Part shown: positions 56,150-64,000 of the stretch, piece by piece | Position numbering within the stretch: position 1 is the stretch's first letter | How the letters are laid out: the number at the start of each line of letters is the position of its first letter | Assembly (NCBI RefSeq): GCF_002068095.1 | Contig: NZ_LWIG01000007.1 | Location: forward strand, 198,319-262,318 | Length of the DNA: 64,000 nucleotides | Source: Bradyrhizobium sacchari | GTDB lineage: Bacteria; Pseudomonadota; Alphaproteobacteria; Rhizobiales; Xanthobacteraceae | Direction: 5' to 3' | Notes under the pieces: model-generated | What the model saw: the letters and a program-made list of their open reading frames with translations, nothing else | Told to the model about the DNA's origin: nothing | Database searches by the model: none | Position numbers and translations under genes: made by a program

Positions 56150-58029
56150 GCGCGCAGCCGTCCTCTTCCAGCATGGAGCGCGGCGCGAGCACTTCCCCGC
56201 TGCGTCCCATTTCGTTCGGCGATCCCGCCGTCAATGTCGAGCGCCGCGACGACGGCACGATTTACCTCAGGCCCAGGCAACCGCTCGGCGACTATCCGGT
56301 CCGCATCACCGACCGCCTGCATCATTGGGCGACGACGACGCCGGATCGCGTCTTCATGGCCGAACGCGAGGGCGGCCACGGCTGGCGCAAGATCACCTAT
56401 GCCGAGTTGCTCACCGCGAGCCGGCACATTGCATCGAGCCTGATCGCGCGCGGCCTGTCGGCGGAGCGGCCGGTCGTGATTCTCTCCGGAAACTCGATCG
56501 ACCACGCGCTGCTGGCGTTCGGCGCGTTCTATGCCGGCGTTCCGTTCTGCCCGGTGTCACCGGCCTATTCGCTGGTGTCCAAGGATTACGGCAAGCTGTC
56601 GTATCTCATGAAGCTGCTGACGCCGGGTCTCGTCTTCGCCGAGGACGCCGACAAGTTCGCCGACGCGCTTGCCGCCAACGTCTCGCTCGGCACCGAGATC
56701 GCGGCATCCTGGGGCACCGTGCCGGGCCGCGACGTCACCCTGCTCGCCGATCTCATGGCGACGCCGATCCGCGGCGATCTCGACGCAGTGCACGGCAAGA
56801 TCGGCCCCGACACGATTGCGAAATTCCTGCTGACGTCGGGCTCGACCGGCAATCCCAAGGCCGTCATCAACACCCAGCGCATGATCTGCGCGAACCAGGT
56901 GATGCTGCGCGAGACGCTCGCCTTCCTCAAGGACGAGCCGCCCGTTATCATCGACTGGCTGCCGTGGAACCACACCTTCGGTGGCAACCACAATATCGGC
57001 CTGACGCTGTACAATGGCGGCTCGATGTATCTGGACGCCGGCAAGCCGGTGCCTGGAGGCATCGAGGAGACCGTGCGCAATCTCCAGGAGATTTCGCCGA
57101 CGGTCTATTTCAACGTGCCCAAGGGCTATGAATCGCTGCTGCCCTATTTGCGCGACGACCAGGGTTTGCGCGCAAAGTTCTTCGACCGGCTGCATGCGAT
57201 GTTCTTCTCCGGCGCGGCGCTGTCGCCGTTCGTCTGGAACAGCCTCGACGAGCTCGCGGTGAAGGAGAAGGGCTATCGCGTGCCGATGCTGACCGGCCTT
57301 GGCGCGACCGAGACCGCGCCGTTCTTCATGTCGGTCAATCCGCGCACCAGCCGTTCGGGTCATGTCGGTCTGCCCGTCTCCGGCAACGACGCAAAACTGG
57401 TGCCGAACAACGGCAAGCTGGAGGTCCGCGCCAAGGGGCCGAACGTGATGCCCGGCTACTGGCGCCAACCGGACATCACGGCGAAATCCTTCGACGAGGA
57501 AGGATTCTACAAGATGGGCGATGCGCTCAAGCCCGCCGATCCCGATGATTTCAACGCCGGCTTCGATTTCGACGGTCGCGTCAGCGAGGACTTCAAGCTC
57601 GCGAGCGGCACCTGGGTCAGCGTCGGTCCCCTGCGCGCGCGCCTCACCGCGGCCTGCGCGCCGCTGGTGCGCGACGTCGTCATCGCCGGCATCAACCGCG
57701 ACGAAATCTCCGCCCTGGTCGTGCTCGATCTCGACGGTTGCCGCTTGATCAACCCGACGCTGCCCGCGGACGATCTCGTCGCCGCCACGCGCGACCGCCT
57801 GGTGCGCGAGGCATTTCGCGAGCGCCTGACGCGCTTCCTCGGGCAAGCCACGGGATCCTCGACGCGGATCACCCGCGCGATCCTGATGGATACACCGCTC
57901 TCGATCGACAAGGGCGAGGTCACCGACAAGGGCTCGATCAATCAGCGCGCGGTGCTGGAGCATCGTACCGCCTTGATCGACGAGCTCTACGCTGCCAATC
58001 CGTCGGACCGTGTGATATCGGTCGGCTAA
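56146..58029 (+). CDS. Feruloyl/coumaroyl-CoA synthetase-type ligase
   Basis: A 627-residue AMP-forming ligase with P-loop [34 protein letters not shown] and the catalytic-Lys end [18 protein letters not shown]. Length and sequence type match feruloyl-CoA synthases. It activates a hydroxycinnamic acid to its CoA ester. I use the ATG that overlaps the crotonase stop; a longer frame runs within that gene and is rejected. Confidence 0.92.
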   Translation: MSAQPSSSSMERGASTSPLRPISFGDPAVNVERRDDGTIYLRPRQPLGDYPVRITDRLHHWATTTPDRVFMAEREGGHGWRKITYAELLTASRHIASSLIARGLSAERPVVILSGNSIDHALLAFGAFYAGVPFCPVSPAYSLVSKDYGKLSYLMKLLTPGLVFAEDADKFADALAANVSLGTEIAASWGTVPGRDVTLLADLMATPIRGDLDAVHGKIGPDTIAKFLLTSGSTGNPKAVINTQRMICANQVMLRETLAFLKDEPPVIIDWLPWNHTFGGNHNIGLTLYNGGSMYLDAGKPVPGGIEETVRNLQEISPTVYFNVPKGYESLLPYLRDDQGLRAKFFDRLHAMFFSGAALSPFVWNSLDELAVKEKGYRVPMLTGLGATETAPFFMSVNPRTSRSGHVGLPVSGNDAKLVPNNGKLEVRAKGPNVMPGYWRQPDITAKSFDEEGFYKMGDALKPADPDDFNAGFDFDGRVSEDFKLASGTWVSVGPLRARLTAACAPLVRDVVIAGINRDEISALVVLDLDGCRLINPTLPADDLVAATRDRLVREAFRERLTRFLGQATGSSTRITRAILMDTPLSIDKGEVTDKGSINQRAVLEHRTALIDELYAANPSDRVISVG

Positions 58030-58054
58030 GAAACCACCGCCAAAGGAGAACGCC

Positions 58055-58816
58055 ATGTTGTTGAAGGATCAGGCAGCCATCGTCACCGGCGGCGCATCAG
58101 GGCTTGGCGCGGCCACCGCGCGAAAGCTGGCGGCGCAGGGCGCCAAGGTCGCCGTGTGCGACCTCAACGCCAAGCTCGCTGAAACCGTTGCCGCCGAGAT
58201 CAAGGGCGTCGCCGTGACCTGCGATGTCTCCGACGCCGCTTCCGCTGAAGCTGCGATCGCGCAGGCGACCAAGGCCCACGGCCCGGCGCGCGTGCTGGTC
58301 AACTGCGCCGGCATCGGCGTTGCAAAACGCGTGGTCGGCCGCGACGGCCCGATGGCGCTCGCCGATTTCGACAAGGTTATCAAGGTCAATCTGATCGGCA
58401 CCTTCAACATGCTGCGCCTTGCCGCGACCGAGATGTCCAAGCTCGAGCCGCAGGCGACCGGCGAGCGCGGCGTCATCATCAACACCGCCTCCGTCGCCGC
58501 CTATGACGGCCAGATCGGCCAGTCGGCCTATTCGGCCTCCAAGGGCGGCATCGTCGGCATGACGCTGCCGATCGCGCGCGAGCTCGCGCAGTTCGGCGTC
58601 CGCGTGCTGACCATCGCGCCCGGCCTGTTCCTGACGCCGCTGCTCGCGAACCTGCCGCAGGAAGCCCAGGACTCGCTCGCCGCCGCGATCCCCTTCCCGC
58701 GCCGGCTCGGCCAGGCCGACGAGTTCGCCGCGCTCGCGCTGCACATGGTCGAGAACGCCTATCTGAACGGCGAAGTGGTCCGCCTCGACGGCTCGCTGCG
58801 CATGGCGCCCAAGTAA
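58055..58816 (+). CDS. SDR-family 3-hydroxyacyl-CoA dehydrogenase (HSD10-like)
   Basis: A 253-residue NAD-dependent oxidoreductase: [11 protein letters not shown] cofactor site, NCAGIG, and YSASKGG with [19 protein letters not shown], which is the signature of type-2 3-hydroxyacyl-CoA dehydrogenase/HSD17B10. It would oxidise a 3-hydroxyacyl-CoA from the preceding crotonase. Starts 25 bases after the ligase, AAAGGAG upstream. Confidence 0.92.
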   Translation: MLLKDQAAIVTGGASGLGAATARKLAAQGAKVAVCDLNAKLAETVAAEIKGVAVTCDVSDAASAEAAIAQATKAHGPARVLVNCAGIGVAKRVVGRDGPMALADFDKVIKVNLIGTFNMLRLAATEMSKLEPQATGERGVIINTASVAAYDGQIGQSAYSASKGGIVGMTLPIARELAQFGVRVLTIAPGLFLTPLLANLPQEAQDSLAAAIPFPRRLGQADEFAALALHMVENAYLNGEVVRLDGSLRMAPK

Positions 58817-58839
58817 CTTCGTAGAACAGGGCGCGACAC

Positions 58840-59259
58840 ATGTTCGTGAACCGGCGCGAGGTCCAGATCCAGTGGGGTGATTGCGACCCTGCCAACATCG
58901 TCTATTACCCGCGCTATTTCGCGATGTTCGACGATTCGACCTCGACCCTGTTCGAGGTCGCCGGCTTCTCCAAACAGGATCTGGTCCGCAAATACGGACT
59001 GGTCGGCATCCCCATGGTCGACACGCGGGCCAAGTTCTACATCCCCTCGACCTATGGCGACTGGATCACCATCGAAACGAAGATCGAGAGCATCAAGCGC
59101 TCGAGCTTCGAGGTGAAGCACAACGTCTACAAGGGCGAGGCGCTGGCGATCGAGGGGTTCGAGACCCGCGTCCTGGTCGGCCGCGATCCTGTCGATCCCG
59201 ACAAGCTGAAATCGGCGCCGTTTCTGCCGGAGATGGTCGCCAAATTCACGGGAAGCTAA
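58840..59259 (+). CDS. 4-Hydroxybenzoyl-CoA-type thioesterase
   Basis: A 139-residue hot-dog enzyme with QWGDCDPANIVYYPRYFAMF, the D-x-DPA-x-IV motif of Pseudomonas 4-hydroxybenzoyl-CoA thioesterase, where the first Asp of that motif is the nucleophile. Releases an aromatic acid from its CoA ester. With PobA in the same cluster, 4-hydroxybenzoate is a plausible product. Confidence 0.9.
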   Translation: MFVNRREVQIQWGDCDPANIVYYPRYFAMFDDSTSTLFEVAGFSKQDLVRKYGLVGIPMVDTRAKFYIPSTYGDWITIETKIESIKRSSFEVKHNVYKGEALAIEGFETRVLVGRDPVDPDKLKSAPFLPEMVAKFTGS

Positions 59260-59337
59260 ATCGCCGCATCGCCAAAAGAGGGGGCTGAATTACCCCCCGA
59301 TTTCTGCTTTCAAGGAAACACGTCAAGGGAGGAATAG

Positions 59338-60489
59338 ATGAAACGCTTTTGCCTGACCGCTGCCATTGCCGCGGCGACGCTCGCCCCGCCGGCGCTGCCC
59401 GCGCTGGCCCAGACCGCCGAGATCACCATCGGCATCACCACCACCACGACCGGCCCGGGCGCCGCCCTCGGCATTCCCGAGCGCAACGCGCTGGAATTCG
59501 TACCGAAGGAGATCGGCGGCGTGCCGCTGAAGGTGATCGTGCTCGACGACGGCGGCGACCCCACCACCGCGACCACCAACGCACGCCGCTTCGTGACGGA
59601 ATCCAAGGCCGACATCATCATGGGCTCGGCGCTGACGCCGCCGACCATCGCGGTGTCCAACGTCGCCAACGAAGCTGGCATCCCGCACTTTGGCCTGGCC
59701 CCCTTTCCGATCACGCCGGAGCGCATGAAGTGGTCGGTGGCGATGCCGCAGCCGATCCCGATCGTCGGCAAGGTGCTGTACGACCACATGAAGTCGAAGG
59801 GCATCAAGACCCTCGGCTATATCGGCTATTCCGACTCCTATGGCGACCTCTGGTTCAACGACCTGAAGGCGCAGGCCGTGCCGATGGGCATGACCATCGT
59901 CGACGAGGAGCGCTTTGCCCGCCCGGACACGTCGGTGACCGGACAGGTGCTCAAGCTCGTCGCCGCCAATCCCGACGCGATCCTGGTCGGCGCCTCCGGC
60001 ACCGCGGCCGCCCTGCCGCAGACGGAGCTGCGCGAACGCGGCTATCAGGGCCTGATCTACCAGACCCATGGCGCCGCCAGCATGGACTTCATCCGCATCG
60101 CCGGCAAAGCGGCGGAAGGCGTGCTGATGGCCTCCGGCCCCGTCATGGACCCCGAGGACCAGCCGGACGAAGCCGCCACCAAGAAGCCCGGCCTCGCGCT
60201 GAACTCGGCCTATGAGGCCAAGTACGGCCCGAACAGCCGCAGCCAGTTCGCCGGCCACTCCTACGATGCGTTCGAGATCCTGAAGCGCGTCATCCCGACC
60301 GCACTGAAAACCGCAAAACCCGGCACGCCGGAATTCCGCGAAGCCATCCGCCAGGCGCTGCTGTCCGAGAAGGAGCTGGCGGCAAGCCAGGGCGTCTACA
60401 ACTTCACCGAAAAGGACCGCTACGGTCTCGACGAGCGCTCGCGTATCCTGCTCACCGTGAAGAACGGCAAGTACACGCTGGTGAAGTAA
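59338..60489 (+). CDS. Liv-type ABC transporter substrate-binding protein, aromatic cluster
   Basis: A 383-residue periplasmic protein with a signal peptide (MKRFCLTAAIAAATLAPPAL ... LAQTAEITIGITTT) and the type-1 fold (GIPERNALEFVPKEIGG, YIGYSDSYGDLWFNDL). Ends the aromatic operon, followed by a terminator. It is not close to the three paralogues at 37.5-41.5 kb and is the likely partner of the fused Liv transporter at 44-47.5 kb, like CouP of R. palustris. Confidence 0.9.
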   Translation: MKRFCLTAAIAAATLAPPALPALAQTAEITIGITTTTTGPGAALGIPERNALEFVPKEIGGVPLKVIVLDDGGDPTTATTNARRFVTESKADIIMGSALTPPTIAVSNVANEAGIPHFGLAPFPITPERMKWSVAMPQPIPIVGKVLYDHMKSKGIKTLGYIGYSDSYGDLWFNDLKAQAVPMGMTIVDEERFARPDTSVTGQVLKLVAANPDAILVGASGTAAALPQTELRERGYQGLIYQTHGAASMDFIRIAGKAAEGVLMASGPVMDPEDQPDEAATKKPGLALNSAYEAKYGPNSRSQFAGHSYDAFEILKRVIPTALKTAKPGTPEFREAIRQALLSEKELAASQGVYNFTEKDRYGLDERSRILLTVKNGKYTLVK

Positions 60490-60515
60490 GACGCCGCAAT
60501 AGTTCTGAGACGACG

Positions 60516-60545
60516 AGAGCCGGCCCGATGGGCCGGCTCTTTTTC
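60516..60545. terminator. Rho-independent terminator
   Basis: AGAGCCGGCCC and GGGCCGGCTCT are perfect 11-bp arms around GAT, followed by TTTTTC. Ends the aromatic-cluster operon and also stops the convergent glutathione transferase gene. Confidence 0.93.
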
Positions 60546-60562
60546 ATTGCGAGTGGGGGCGC

Positions 60563-61291
60563 CTATGCTGCCTGCCGCAGCGGGGTCCAGGCGAACTCCG
60601 GATAGTAATTGTCCATCATGCGATCGACATACGCCGTGAGGTTCGGAAATCCTTCGGCCCGCTGCCGCAAGGCGGACTCGAAGAACGGCGTCAGGATCCC
60701 CGCGAGGGCGCCGAAGGCTGTGGCATCGACGCCGCAGGGCTTGTTGCCCATCAGGTAGGCCTTGTCGCCGAGCTGCACCGACAGCGCGAACAGCGAGCGC
60801 ACGGCGAGATCGACGTCGTCATCGGGCGCATGGCGGCCGAGGCCGGAGAGCAGATAGTTCTCGGCGACGCGGAACTGCGCGTCCTCGCGCAGCTTCTCGC
60901 GGTTGTGTTCCGGTGCGCCGTCGAAGAAATGCGCGGGGCCCTTGGCGAAATTGACCGGATCGACCCAGCGCGCCCCGACCAGCGCCCAATAGACATGATG
61001 CTCGATCATCCGCTCGAACGCCCAGGCCTGCGCGCGCTCCTGCAGCGAGAGGCCGGCGTCGAAATCGAAGCCGTAGCGGCGCTCGATATGGGCGCGAATG
61101 AAGGTCGAATCGGCCACCGCCTCGCCGCCATCGTCGATGAAGGGCAGTTGGCCCTTCGGGGAGGCCGGCGGCATCGCGCGCTCCTTCCGGTAGGGCAGCC
61201 CCGCCATCTTGAGCTGCACCTCGGTCTTGGTGACGAAGGGGCTGATTTCCGGCAGGCCGAAGCCGGTGCCAAAGCCGTAAAGCGTGATCAT
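60563..61291 (-). CDS. Glutathione S-transferase family protein
   Basis: A 242-residue protein. Thioredoxin-like N-domain (ITLYGFGTGFGLPEISPFVT, KGQLPFIDDGGEAVADSTFI with the glutathione-binding DST) and a helical C-domain. It may conjugate or reduce aromatic or other electrophiles. Confidence 0.88.
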   Translation of the reverse strand: MITLYGFGTGFGLPEISPFVTKTEVQLKMAGLPYRKERAMPPASPKGQLPFIDDGGEAVADSTFIRAHIERRYGFDFDAGLSLQERAQAWAFERMIEHHVYWALVGARWVDPVNFAKGPAHFFDGAPEHNREKLREDAQFRVAENYLLSGLGRHAPDDDVDLAVRSLFALSVQLGDKAYLMGNKPCGVDATAFGALAGILTPFFESALRQRAEGFPNLTAYVDRMMDNYYPEFAWTPLRQAA

Positions 61292-61326
61292 GCGAGCTCT
61301 CCTGAAGCTGCCAAGTTTGACGGAAC

Positions 61327-61587
61327 CTAGTGACGGGCTGCTGCCACCATGGTGGCAGCAGCCGTGATATCTTCTGCGAAACGGGCCCCCCGCCAGGCGC
61401 GGGTCATGACGTGGCGGACCAGTACGTCCGCGGCCTGGGTCAGCGAGCGTGCCACCACGCTTGCGAGTGCGAATCGGAGATCAACGGCCATGAGATCGAG
61501 CGAAACGAGGCGGCCAAACGCCCGGGCTTGCCAGAGCTGCGCCCGCCACAGCGGGCCGGCCAGGCCGAGATGGATTGGAGTGATCAT
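61327..61587 (-). CDS. Small hypothetical protein divergent from the WYL regulator
   Basis: An 86-residue protein (MITPIHLGLAGPLWRAQLWQ ... FAEDITAAATMVAAARH), helical, amphipathic. ATG ending at 61587 with AGAGGG seven bases upstream. Divergent from the WYL regulator, so it is likely its target. No family recognised. Confidence 0.55.
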   Translation of the reverse strand: MITPIHLGLAGPLWRAQLWQARAFGRLVSLDLMAVDLRFALASVVARSLTQAADVLVRHVMTRAWRGARFAEDITAAATMVAAARH

Positions 61588-61700
61588 GGACAAACCCTCT
61601 TCAGTCGATGTGTTGTCCCGGTATAGACCCCCCCTGCTGCCAACATCCTGTCAGCAGCCGCGCGCCGATTTCTGATCCGTCGTTCGAGAAGAGAATTGTC

Positions 61701-62399
61701 ATGAGACGTGCCGACCGGCTGTTTCAGATCATCCAGGTGCTCCGGCGTACCCGTAAGCCGCTGACGGCGGACGCGATCGCGGCGGAGCTCGAGACCTCCA
61801 AGCGCACGATCTATCGCGACATCGCGACGCTGATCGGCCAGCGCGTGCCGATCCGCGGCGAGGCCGGCATGGGCTACATCCTGGAAAAGGGTTTTGATCT
61901 GCCGCCCTTGATGCTGACGCCCGACGAGATCGAGGCGGCGGTGCTCGGCGCGCAATGGGTCGCGGGCCATGCCGATTCGGCGCTGGCGCGCGCGGCCGAA
62001 GACCTGATGGCCAAGATCGCCGACACTGTCCCTGAGCGCCTGCGTCCCTTCGTGCTGGAGCCTGCGAGCCGGGCGCGGCCGAGCTGGAACAGGGAGCCTG
62101 ATCGCCTCGACATGGTGCGCACGCGCACCCAGATCCACGAAGGCAAGAAGATCATGCTGCGCTATCGCGACGAGCAGGGACGTGCCAGCGAGCGCATGAT
62201 CTGGCCGATCTCGGTCGGCTATCTCGAAGCCGTGCGTCTGCTCGCGGCCTGGTGCGAGCTGCGCAGCGATTTCCGCAGCTTCCGCACCGACCGCGTGGTG
62301 GACGCGACCTATCTCGACGAACGATATCCGGAGCGGCGCGACGTGCTGCGCGCGAAATGGCGGCAGAGCCTGGTCTGGGGCCCGCCAAAGGACACGTGA
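61701..62399 (+). CDS. YafY-type HTH-WYL transcriptional regulator
   Basis: A 232-residue regulator. N-terminal winged helix (RRADRLFQIIQVLRRTRKPL, SKRTIYRDIATLIGQ), then a WYL-type domain (MLRYRDEQGRASERMIWPIS) that senses a small ligand or nucleic acid. Start at the ATG at 61701; upstream frame has no family sequence. Divergent from the 86-residue gene. Confidence 0.9.
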   Translation: MRRADRLFQIIQVLRRTRKPLTADAIAAELETSKRTIYRDIATLIGQRVPIRGEAGMGYILEKGFDLPPLMLTPDEIEAAVLGAQWVAGHADSALARAAEDLMAKIADTVPERLRPFVLEPASRARPSWNREPDRLDMVRTRTQIHEGKKIMLRYRDEQGRASERMIWPISVGYLEAVRLLAAWCELRSDFRSFRTDRVVDATYLDERYPERRDVLRAKWRQSLVWGPPKDT

Positions 62400-62404
62400 G
62401 CGAG

Positions 62405-62719
62405 ATGCAAGAGATCGATCTGTCGAGCTGTTGCCAGAGTTGCGGCGCCTGCTGCGGCTACTCGCAGAACTGGCCGCGCTTCTCGATCGAGAGCGACGAG
62501 GAGCTTGCCGCGATTCCGGAGGCGCTGGTCAACGACCGCCAGTCCGGCATGCGCTGCGAGGGCGATCGCTGCTCCGCGTTGCGGGGAGAGATCGGAAAGA
62601 TGACGGCCTGCGGCATCTATGACGTGCGGCCGGAAGTGTGCCGCACCTGCATGCCTGGAGACGCCGAATGCGCGATGGCGCGGCGGAAGTTCGGGCTGCC
62701 GGTTATACAGTCTGCTTAA
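62405..62719 (+). CDS. YkgJ-family cysteine-cluster protein
   Basis: A 104-residue protein with an N-terminal C-x-x-C-x-x-C-C (CQSCGACCGYSQNWPRFSI) and later EGDRCSAL, TACGIYD and RPEVCRTC-type cysteines: the metal- or Fe-S-binding pattern of the YkgJ/UPF0153 family. Start six bases after the regulator stop, so it is co-transcribed. Its stop overlaps the end of the convergent gene. Confidence 0.88.
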   Translation: MQEIDLSSCCQSCGACCGYSQNWPRFSIESDEELAAIPEALVNDRQSGMRCEGDRCSALRGEIGKMTACGIYDVRPEVCRTCMPGDAECAMARRKFGLPVIQSA

Positions 62720-63114
62720 GCAGGAACGGCTTCGCTGATCTCGTCGTCGATCTCGTCATCGAGCGGTGCGAGGACCGAGAGCGGCTTGGTCGACAGCGTG
62801 ATCGGCTTGCGTCCACCCGACAGCGATGGCGTGGATTTGGCCGAGCTTTCGCGCGACAACGCGTAGAGCGTCGAGCCGACACGGCCGCCGTTTTCGATCA
62901 GGTCACGCTCGCTGCAGCTGCCGGCGATCGCGATCGCCAGCGAGTGCAGATGGCTGCGGCGATAGCAGAACAGCGCCAACCTGGCGCGTGCGTCAGGGGA
63001 AACACTCTCAACCAGCCTCGGCAGGCCGCTCTCGCTGGCGCGATACATTTCACCAAGGAGCTCGTCGCGAACCGGGCAGAAATCGCTTTCAAAGGCGTCG
63101 CGGCTTGAAAACAT
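62716..63114 (-). CDS. Hypothetical protein of the rhizobial small-protein kind
   Basis: A 132-residue soluble protein starting MFSSRDAFESDFCPVRDELL and containing ARLALFCYRRSHLHSLAIAI; Ser-rich at the end. GAGGGAGAA precedes the ATG ending at 63114. No family recognised. Confidence 0.65.
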   Translation of the reverse strand: MFSSRDAFESDFCPVRDELLGEMYRASESGLPRLVESVSPDARARLALFCYRRSHLHSLAIAIAGSCSERDLIENGGRVGSTLYALSRESSAKSTPSLSGGRKPITLSTKPLSVLAPLDDEIDDEISEAVPA

Positions 63115-63267
63115 TGCAGTTCTCCCTCGTGTCGGGAAGATGCAGCGCAATTCTCTAACGAAAGGTTAACCACCCTGGGCGGTAGTCACCCGGGGTCCTT
63201 GCGCCCTGGCCAGAGGGCCGGGCGACCGCAGACGACCCAAGAGTTTGGGCGCTCAAGATTCTGGCTC

Positions 63268-63348
63268 CGTCATTCCGGGGCGGTCCGCAGGACCGAACCC
63301 GGAATCGCGAGATTCGGGGTTCTCGCTTCGCGAGCCCCGGAACGACGG
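63268..63348. repeat. Palindromic repeat (CATTCCGGGG family)
   Basis: CGTCATTCCGGGG...GAACCCGGAATC and GATTCGGGGTTC...CCCCGGAACGACG. Same family as the repeat in the pimC-pimD gap. Confidence 0.75.
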
Positions 63349-63362
63349 CGCAAGACTGACAA

Positions 63363-63779
63363 TCAGTTCGCCGCCATGAAGATGGAAAGGCCGAAGCCGG
63401 TCAGGTGATGCAGTGCCTGGTCGACGCCGATCAGGGTCCAGAACCAGGGATGCGCAAGGTCGACCCCGAAATTGGCGGAGACGAAGCCCTTGGCGCGGTC
63501 GATCGTGATGTGGATCACGAAGTCGATGAAAGCTACGAACCAGAATTTCGGCGCGACGATCACGATCAGCGGCAGCGCGACCGCAAGGTGGACCAGGCAA
63601 TGCACCAGCAGCGGCAAGGCCCAGCCGTGCTTCTGATCCTTGCCATGCGCCATCCACGCGGTCTGCAGGACGAAATCGGCGATGATGTGCTTGAAGGTAA
63701 GCAGCAGCATCCAGCCAATGAGCGCTTCGACCGGAACCGCCGATGACATGGATGGAAACGACAAAGCTGACGCCCTCAT
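63363..63779 (-). CDS. DUF3307 family membrane protein
   Basis: A 138-residue protein with four hydrophobic helices and the DUF3307 sequence LLTFKHIIADFVLQTAWMAH, HCLVHLAVALPLIVIVAPKF, and DALHHLTGFGLSIF-type end. Function unknown. The start may be the second ATG at 63749 (MSSAVPVEAL), which gives 128 residues; neither has a clear ribosome-binding site. Confidence 0.85.
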   Translation of the reverse strand: MRASALSFPSMSSAVPVEALIGWMLLLTFKHIIADFVLQTAWMAHGKDQKHGWALPLLVHCLVHLAVALPLIVIVAPKFWFVAFIDFVIHITIDRAKGFVSANFGVDLAHPWFWTLIGVDQALHHLTGFGLSIFMAAN

Positions 63780-64000
63780 TGACGTGACAAGAAAGATTGG
63801 AGCGTTCAGCGCAACTTCTTCTTGGACCGGTCAAATCGCCGGGACACGCAATTTATGACATCTCCCGCGGCGGAATGCAGCCGGGGGAACCGGAAAATCG
63901 CCAACTGTGGCTAACTGGTGATAGGATGACGGATCGCCGCGCCGGTCCCAAGTAAGGTTACCTCCGGCTTGAAATTTGCATCCCACAACCTGCGCGCTAT

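Noticed and set aside
55486..58029. An 847-residue ligase
   Set aside because: The N-terminal 220 residues are an out-of-frame reading of the crotonase gene; the ATG at 56146 overlaps its stop.

Overview
The window looks like a Bradyrhizobium-type (Nitrobacteraceae, Alphaproteobacteria) chromosome. The pimFABCD dicarboxylate operon, duplicated Liv-type transporters, Crp/FixK and HWE-kinase regulators, Omp31-like porin and several families of intergenic palindromic repeats are all typical of Bradyrhizobium/Rhodopseudomonas. No rRNA, tRNA or CRISPR array was seen.

Three parts can be separated. (A) 1-13 kb is a loose accessory or stress region: the end of an S74-like surface protein, an MFS exporter, a cysteine-free Crp/FixK-family regulator, an Omp31-like porin, a perfect FixK-type box followed by a terminator (candidate small RNA), a GAF-rich histidine kinase cut by one in-frame TAA with its response regulator, an HWE kinase, and an ADP-ribosyltransferase-like protein. 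(B) About 13.4-23.4 kb is a mobile element. It has a serine recombinase at one side and a tyrosine integrase at the other. Between them is a minus-strand replication operon: an excisionase-like protein, small proteins, a candidate ssDNA-binding protein, a 1018-residue fusion of family-A DNA polymerase with a CHC2-Toprim primase, and an overlapping SF3-type helicase. A long inverted repeat precedes the operon and CACTGA repeats follow it. No capsid, tail or terminase gene was recognised, so it resembles a satellite or an integrated self-replicating element. (C) 23.5-64 kb is GC-rich core-like sequence for uptake and CoA-dependent breakdown of dicarboxylic and aromatic acids.

In part C, an orphan TRAP binding protein is followed by pimFABCD (minus strand), which beta-oxidises dicarboxylates. 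A divergent IclR gene and an IclR-type palindrome lie upstream. Next is a complete Liv-type ABC transporter with three tandem paralogous binding proteins, each followed by its own similar terminator. A second set, tied together by similar promoter motifs, holds a MarR regulator, a Liv transporter with fused permease and ATPase, pobA, a TRAP P-Q-M transporter, a crotonase, a feruloyl/coumaroyl-CoA-type ligase, an HSD10-like dehydrogenase, a 4HBT-type thioesterase and another Liv binding protein. These fit a route from hydroxycinnamates through an aroyl-CoA to 4-hydroxybenzoate and protocatechuate.

The right end holds a glutathione transferase, a WYL regulator, a YkgJ-type cysteine protein, a hypothetical gene and a DUF3307 membrane protein. 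At least ten large palindromic repeats fill gaps in part C and none was seen in parts A and B, so the first one, next to the integrase, marks the border between accessory and core DNA.
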